From Planctomycetota bacterium (lineage in GTDB: Bacteria > Planctomycetota > UBA1135 > UBA2386), in the NCBI GenBank assembly GCA_020425915.1, contig JAGQQZ010000765.1:1-5622 (forward strand): a stretch of 5,622 bases of DNA. Direction: 5' to 3'. The notes under the pieces are model-generated. The model saw nothing but the letters and a program-made list of their open reading frames with translations, was not told the origin of the DNA and searched no databases. Position numbers and translations under genes: made by a program. Shown piece by piece: positions 1 through 3,335 of the stretch. Within the stretch, counting starts at the first letter, position 1. Each line of letters opens with the position of its first letter.

Positions 1-1
1 A

Positions 2-574
2 CGCTACCTGGCCGACTTCGCGGAAGTGGAAGCCTCGGCGAGCCAGCGCGACAACCTCGACGGGGTGACGGCAGCCGCCAACGCACTCGCGACCGCCACG
101 GAACGAACTCCCGAGGATCCGGAACCCGCGCGCGAACGAGCGCGGGAAGCGCTCCTCGAGCGCAACCGAAGCGGCGCGCGCCAACCGTCGACGTTCGAGG
201 CCGTGTTCGAAACCGTGTCGGAACCGGACTCGACGCCCGGCGACGAGCGACGCAGCTGGCTACGGCCCCGCGTGTCGGCCCGGCGCGACTGGCTGCTCAT
301 CGTCGAGCGCCAACTCGCCGGTCAGAGCGACGCGGCAAATCGACTCGCGATCGCGCGGTTCGGCTGGGTCGCCCCGACGCTCGACGGGACCCCCGACGAC
401 TACGTCGAGGAGCGCCTTGTCGTGATCGCGAAGCTCAAGGCGACCCAGGCGACCGATTCGATCGAGTATCGGCTGCTGACCAGACTCGAATCACGAATCG
501 AGCAACTGGTCGAGGGTGGACGACCGGATCTCGCGGCGGAACTCCTCCGCCAGATCCCGTTGTCGGATCGCTAG
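2..574 (+). CDS. 3' end of an unrecognised protein, 5' truncated by the window edge
   Basis: The frame is open from the first complete codon at base 2 to a TAG at 572-574, giving 190 residues of a C-terminal part. I do not recognise the family. The sequence is soluble, with no membrane segment. It begins with helix-prone, Glu/Ala/Arg-rich stretches, has a flexible Pro/Ser/Glu-rich section near residues 60-85, and ends in a helical region of about 100 residues that includes RDWLLIVERQLAG, ARFGWVAPTLDG, EERLVVIAKLKA and LAAELLRQIPLSDR. This last part resembles a helical-repeat or helical-bundle tail, but no repeat register is clear. A GTG at 26 could be read as a start, but the frame stays open upstream of it with similar composition and no Shine-Dalgarno site precedes it, so I treat the gene as truncated. 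It converges on the lipoprotein gene, with 65 bases between the two stops. Confidence 0.75.
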   Translation, partial: RYLADFAEVEASASQRDNLDGVTAAANALATATERTPEDPEPARERAREALLERNRSGARQPSTFEAVFETVSEPDSTPGDERRSWLRPRVSARRDWLLIVERQLAGQSDAANRLAIARFGWVAPTLDGTPDDYVEERLVVIAKLKATQATDSIEYRLLTRLESRIEQLVEGGRPDLAAELLRQIPLSDR

Positions 575-582
575 TCGCGATC
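566..582. repeat. Short inverted repeat spanning the stop of the first gene
   Basis: GATCGC (566-571) and GCGATC (577-582) are perfect complements around a 5-base loop that contains the TAG stop. The site lies between two convergent genes, where a bidirectional terminator would be expected. No T-run follows on either strand, so a classical intrinsic terminator is not supported. It could be a chance palindrome in GC-rich DNA. Confidence 0.25.
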
Positions 583-639
583 TCCGAGCGCTGCGGACCT
601 CGACGCGGCTCGACGCCACGCCAGGTCACACGCATCCGC

Positions 640-1059
640 TCAGCGGGTCTCGCCGCTCTCGGCGTCGGTCCCGGACCCTTCGTCGGTCTCGTCGAAGATC
701 GTGCCGGTGTAGATGTCGAGCGGCTTGATCTCGGGGCCGTACGGGTGCAGTTCGGCGAGGCCGTACAGCGGAGTCAGGACGAAGTCGCCCGCGTGCACGA
801 GGCCGTAGAACGCGTGCTTGATCGCGTGCCCGACGAACGTGAATGGGAACACGATGACTTCGGTCGCGGCCCCGGCGCCGAGACCTTCACGCACTTCTTG
901 CGCGTGGTCGTAGCCGTCGGTTCCGCCGCCATAGAACCACATCGCCGGACTGGTCACGGCGATGAAGAGGTCCTTGCCGGCACGACGGCCGGTACCGCAA
1001 CTGGTCAGGGCCAAGGCGGTCAGTACGAGGGCTGCGAGGGTGGTCTTGCGAAGATTCAA
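640..1059 (-). CDS. Small predicted lipoprotein of unknown function
   Basis: The 139-residue product begins with a lipoprotein signal peptide: basic n-region (NLRK), hydrophobic core (residues 8-18) and lipobox LTSC with the modified cysteine at residue 21. It should be exported by Sec, lipidated by Lgt and cut by signal peptidase II. The mature part contains a Trp/Tyr/Gly-rich stretch (residues 40-50), a hydrophobic stretch around residues 66-104 with His78, His82 and His89, and an acidic tail (residues 122-139). The segment DFVLTPLYGLAEL is faintly like YceK/YidQ-type small lipoproteins, but I would not assign that family. TTG is the only usable start: an in-frame TGA lies three codons upstream (1069-1071) and GAGG sits 7 bases before it. 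The signal peptide proves this strand over the overlapping plus-strand frames. The gene is divergent from the NYN gene, so it has its own promoter in 1060-1283. Confidence 0.85.
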   Translation of the reverse strand: MNLRKTTLAALVLTALALTSCGTGRRAGKDLFIAVTSPAMWFYGGGTDGYDHAQEVREGLGAGAATEVIVFPFTFVGHAIKHAFYGLVHAGDFVLTPLYGLAELHPYGPEIKPLDIYTGTIFDETDEGSGTDAESGETR

Positions 1060-1066
1060 GGGACGA

Positions 1067-1070
1067 CCTC
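1067..1070 (-). promoter_or_regulatory. Ribosome binding site deciding the TTG start of the lipoprotein
   Basis: On the minus strand GAGG lies 7 bases upstream of the TTG at 1059. Together with the in-frame stop just upstream and the lipoprotein signal peptide just downstream, it fixes the rare start codon. It is the clearest Shine-Dalgarno match in the window. Confidence 0.55.
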
Positions 1071-1089
1071 AACGATCAGGGGAGGGTTC

Positions 1090-1109
1090 AGGTGCACCGA
1101 GGTGCACGC
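1090..1109. repeat. Two tandem 10-base boxes with palindromic GTGCAC core, possible operator
   Basis: AGGTGCACCG (1090-1099) is followed at once by AGGTGCACGC (1100-1109). The shared part is AGGTGCAC and each copy contains the self-complementary hexamer GTGCAC. The 10-base period puts both cores on the same face of the helix. The pair lies 31 to 50 bases upstream of the lipoprotein start, a fitting place for a regulator site. No known regulator is assigned. Confidence 0.35.
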
Positions 1110-1173
1110 GAGGGGTCGAAGAATCGAAGCGCGTCCCGGGGACGAACACAAGCGGGCAGGGTCAGAAATCCCC

Positions 1174-1203
1174 GTCCCGATCGCCCAACGCCATGGCGGG
1201 GAC
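1174..1203. repeat. Inverted repeat in the divergent promoter region
   Basis: GTCCC (1174-1178) pairs with GGGAC (1199-1203), and CGCC (1182-1185) pairs with GGCG (1195-1198), giving nine base pairs with a 3-base bulge and a 9-base loop. A competing perfect palindrome, CGCCATGGCG, sits at 1189-1198. It could be a leader hairpin or protein site for the rightward unit, about 80 bases before its first gene, or chance in GC-rich sequence. Confidence 0.25.
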
Positions 1204-1283
1204 CGCGCCCGGCGAATCCGCTGGCAGGAGCCTGGTTTCCGGTGTAGACGGCCGCCCCCGCGACTCTTACGGTCTCGCCCTCG

Positions 1284-2426
1284 ATGAGCGATTTCGGATC
1301 CGATATCTTCGACGACAACAAGACGCCACACGGCCGCGGGAAGGCCAGCGAGACGGCGGACGAGCCGGCGACGCTGGCCGACGCCGCCCCGAAGAAGAAG
1401 GCGCGCCGGCGACGCGCGAAGCCCGCCGACGAGGAGTCCGCGGCCACCGTCGAGGAAACGACGGGCGACGTGACTCCGACGGACGACACTCCCGCGGACG
1501 AGTCTCCGGCGCCGGCACGCAGGAAGCGGTCGCGCAAGAAGCCCGCATCCAAGCAGACGACGGACGAACCCGACGCCGACAGTGGCGCCGAGGTCGCCGA
1601 ACGAGAAGCCGACGTCGAGGAGTCGACCGAAGCCGATTCGGACGCTGAGGTGCCGCGCCGGTCTCGGCGACGCCGTGGCCGCGGTTCGGATGCGGTGGAC
1701 GAGTCGGAGGACAACTTCGACGACGAGGTCGAAGCCAGCGAACCCGAATCCACCGACGGGGACGACGGCGCGGAGTCGGAGGAGTTCGCCGACGACGACC
1801 GACCGAGCGGCAGACGTTCGCGCCGCCGACGTCGCTCCCGACGCAACAAGGGCAACGGCGACGACGAATCGCGCGGCAGCGACGAGCGTCGTCCACGGAA
1901 TCGCGAGGAACGCGGCCGCCGGCGCGGCTCCACGCCGGCGCCTTCGCAACACTGGACCGAGCGCCGCGAGGGATTCCCGACGGTGCCGGGTCAACGACTC
2001 GCGGTGTTCGTCGACCTCGACCGCCTGGTCGCCGAGAGCGCGGACCGCGACGGCGAGATCGCGTTCACCAAGCTCAAGACCACGCTGGGCGGCAAGCGCA
2101 ACATGATCCGGGCGGTCGCCTACGGCTCGGCGGAGTCGACGCCGATGCTCGAGGGCCCGGTCCGGCAGGCCGGCTTCGAAGTCCGCGCGGTGCGCGACCG
2201 GTCGGAGTTGTCGGTCGCGCTCGCGGTGGACGCGATGGCGATCGGCCCCCGCGTCGACTGCGTCGTCGTCGCACCGGTCTCGGCCGAGTTCGGCCCACTG
2301 GCGTCGGCGCTTCGGACCCTCGGCATCCGAGTCGAGAGCGCGGGCTTCGGCGAACCGCGCGAAGATGCCGATCTCGAAGTGGTCGACCACCAGGAACTCG
2401 GCACGGAGTGTATGTTCGTGCCGTAG
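1284..2426 (+). CDS. NYN (PIN-like) domain protein with a long charged tail, probably catalytically dead
   Basis: The product has 380 residues. Residues 1-230 look disordered: basic blocks (36-46, 79-86, 125-133, 177-189, 201-214) alternate with acidic blocks (47-59, 65-73, 93-120, 136-176). Residues 237-380 resemble a NYN/LabA-like (DUF88) domain, a PIN-like fold found in ribonucleases: first strand LAVFVDLDRL, helix VALAVDAMAI (311-320), strand and loop CVVVAPVSAEFGPL (326-339), then LRTLGIRVESAGF and a terminal DLEVVDHQEL. Only the first acidic position (Asp244) is kept; the Asn of the usual FIDGxNL, the Asp of KGVDV and the two Asp of SGDSDF read Arg247, Ser310, Ser333 and Glu335. I infer loss of nuclease activity and a role in RNA or protein binding, probably cytoplasmic as no signal peptide is present. 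ATG 1284 is the only start after an in-frame TAG at 1245-1247; no Shine-Dalgarno site is visible. It heads a likely operon. The NYN call rests on pattern recognition. Confidence 0.85.
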   Translation: MSDFGSDIFDDNKTPHGRGKASETADEPATLADAAPKKKARRRRAKPADEESAATVEETTGDVTPTDDTPADESPAPARRKRSRKKPASKQTTDEPDADSGAEVAEREADVEESTEADSDAEVPRRSRRRRGRGSDAVDESEDNFDDEVEASEPESTDGDDGAESEEFADDDRPSGRRSRRRRRSRRNKGNGDDESRGSDERRPRNREERGRRRGSTPAPSQHWTERREGFPTVPGQRLAVFVDLDRLVAESADRDGEIAFTKLKTTLGGKRNMIRAVAYGSAESTPMLEGPVRQAGFEVRAVRDRSELSVALAVDAMAIGPRVDCVVVAPVSAEFGPLASALRTLGIRVESAGFGEPREDADLEVVDHQELGTECMFVP

Positions 2427-2448
2427 TTCGCGGCCGCACACGCGGCAC
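2418..2448 (+). repeat. Overlapping inverted repeats between the NYN and EF-hand genes
   Basis: GTGCCG (2418-2423) can pair with CGGCAC (2443-2448), with a 19-base loop. An alternative, tighter hairpin pairs GCCGC (2433-2437) with GCGGC (2442-2446) around an ACAC loop. The two use the same downstream arm and exclude each other. The palindrome GCGGCCGC (2430-2437) lies within. There is no T-run, so a processing site or translation modulator just before the EF-hand start is more likely than a terminator, if it has any function. Confidence 0.28.
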
Positions 2449-2459
2449 CTGACTCCGGC

Positions 2460-3272
2460 ATGATCCGAAACTCGTTCGTCCTGGCTCTCACGACCGCCGC
2501 CGTGGCGGGATTCGCACCGGCGCAGGATCGGCTACCGCCGATCACGAAGAGCCTCTACTCGCCGACGGTCAGCTGGGGCCTGTTCGCCGCGTGTGATCGC
2601 AACAGCGATGACAAGCTGGATCTGATCGAGGCTGCGGCCGCGCTCGACAGCATCGCCCTCGACAAGCGGGATGCGTTCCGTCTGCTCGACCTCGACCGGG
2701 ACGGGAACCTGCAGTGGAGCGAGTTCGACGCTCTGTTCCGCGAGACGATCGAGTCCTCGAACTCGTTCAAGATCACGCCCGCGCGCGTGTTCCGCGAACC
2801 AATCGACCCCGCCGCCCCACGCGGACCGAAGTCGCGCGAACTCGCGCTGATCGAACTCGTCGACAAGGACCAGGACGGCCAACTCTCACCGCAGGAGTTC
2901 CGTCGGTTCGTGCGGCAAGCCGACCTCGCGACGCAACCGCCGTTCGCGGCCGTCGATCGCGACCAGTCAGGTCAGATCTCGCCACGGGAGTTCGCCGCGG
3001 TGCTGGCGCTACTGCCCGACGGCGGTCAGACGATGCTCAAGGATCACGCGGACAGCCCCACGACGCTGCCCATCGAATATCGCGCGGCGGATCGAGACAA
3101 CACCGGCTCGCTCAGCGAGGAGGAACTCCAGCTCGCATTGATCGCGATCGATCCTTCGCTCGAGCGCTGGAGTCAGCGTATCTTCGAGGACGTGGACAAG
3201 AACGGGAACCACGATCTCGTCCGCACCGAACTGCAGCAGGCCGTCGCCGCCGGCGCCGCCCGACAGCAGTAG
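2460..3272 (+). CDS. Secreted calcium-binding protein with six EF-hand loops
   Basis: The 270-residue product has a Sec signal peptide (MIRN, then a hydrophobic core at residues 5-18) with a likely cut after the APA of residues 19-21. Six 12-residue EF-hand loops start at Asp46, Asp77, Asp135, Asp166, Asp211 and Asp246. Loops 2 to 5 are canonical, for example DLDRDGNLQWSE and DKDQDGQLSPQE. Loop 1 (DRNSDDKLDLIE) has Asp instead of Gly at position 6, and loop 6 (DKNGNHDLVRTE) has His there; both keep Glu at position 12. The loops fall into three pairs, at 46/77, 135/166 and 211/246, as expected for calmodulin-like paired hands. It should bind several calcium ions outside the cytoplasm, as a sensor, buffer or structural protein. 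ATG 2460 gives the signal peptide directly; no Shine-Dalgarno site is visible. It lies 33 bases after the NYN gene and 63 bases before the TPR/DUF3857 gene. Its partner is unknown. Confidence 0.93.
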   Translation: MIRNSFVLALTTAAVAGFAPAQDRLPPITKSLYSPTVSWGLFAACDRNSDDKLDLIEAAAALDSIALDKRDAFRLLDLDRDGNLQWSEFDALFRETIESSNSFKITPARVFREPIDPAAPRGPKSRELALIELVDKDQDGQLSPQEFRRFVRQADLATQPPFAAVDRDQSGQISPREFAAVLALLPDGGQTMLKDHADSPTTLPIEYRAADRDNTGSLSEEELQLALIAIDPSLERWSQRIFEDVDKNGNHDLVRTELQQAVAAGAARQQ

Positions 3273-3325
3273 ATCGAACAACCGCCCGCACGCCGCCCTC
3301 CGCCCGACGCGGCGTCGCACTCCCC

Positions 3326-3330
3326 GAGAG
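3326..3330 (+). promoter_or_regulatory. Weak ribosome binding site supporting the GTG start at 3336
   Basis: GAGAG ends 5 bases before the GTG at 3336. The match is modest, but it favours GTG 3336 over the in-frame ATG at 3348. Starting at GTG also keeps the Lys-Arg n-region of the signal peptide. Confidence 0.3.
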
Positions 3331-3335
3331 CGCCC

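Larger units (their letters stand above)
1060..1283. promoter_or_regulatory. Divergent intergenic region, presumed promoters for both directions
   Basis: These 224 bases separate the lipoprotein gene (leftward) from the NYN gene and its downstream partners (rightward), so both transcription units should start here. I cannot name a convincing -35/-10 pair on either strand; the best leftward try is TTGTGT (1151-1146) with TCGATT (1127-1122), 18 bases apart, which is weak. The region holds the tandem AGGTGCAC boxes and the inverted repeat listed separately. No coding sequence with a plausible start is supported here. Confidence 0.45.

Noticed and set aside
26..574. Complete gene starting at GTG 26
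   Set aside because: The frame remains open to the window start with like composition and there is no ribosome site before GTG 26, so it is more likely an internal valine.
566..582. Intrinsic terminator between the convergent genes
   Set aside because: The stem is only six base pairs, contains the stop codon, and lacks a T-run on either side. It is kept only as an inverted repeat.
1122..1151. Sigma-70-like promoter for the lipoprotein (TTGTGT, 18 bases, TCGATT)
   Set aside because: The -10 box matches the consensus poorly and similar matches are easy to find by chance, so it is not annotated as a promoter.
745..1287. Plus-strand open frame opposite the lipoprotein
   Set aside because: The minus strand encodes a complete lipoprotein signal peptide with lipobox and has a ribosome site; this frame has neither.
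962..1648. Plus-strand open frame covering the lipoprotein start and the divergent region
   Set aside because: It overlaps two supported genes in other frames and reads as Arg/Gly-rich filler. The ATG at 1193 within it has no ribosome site and lies in a palindrome.
1056..2441. Long minus-strand open frame (461 codons) opposite the NYN gene
   Set aside because: It is antisense to a gene with recognisable NYN features, its translation is Arg/Ala/Val-rich without domain signals, and long stop-free antisense frames are expected in DNA this GC-rich.
3306..3316. Inverted repeat GACGC/GCGTC between the EF-hand and TPR genes
   Set aside because: The loop is a single base, so the full stem cannot form as a hairpin, and no T-run follows.
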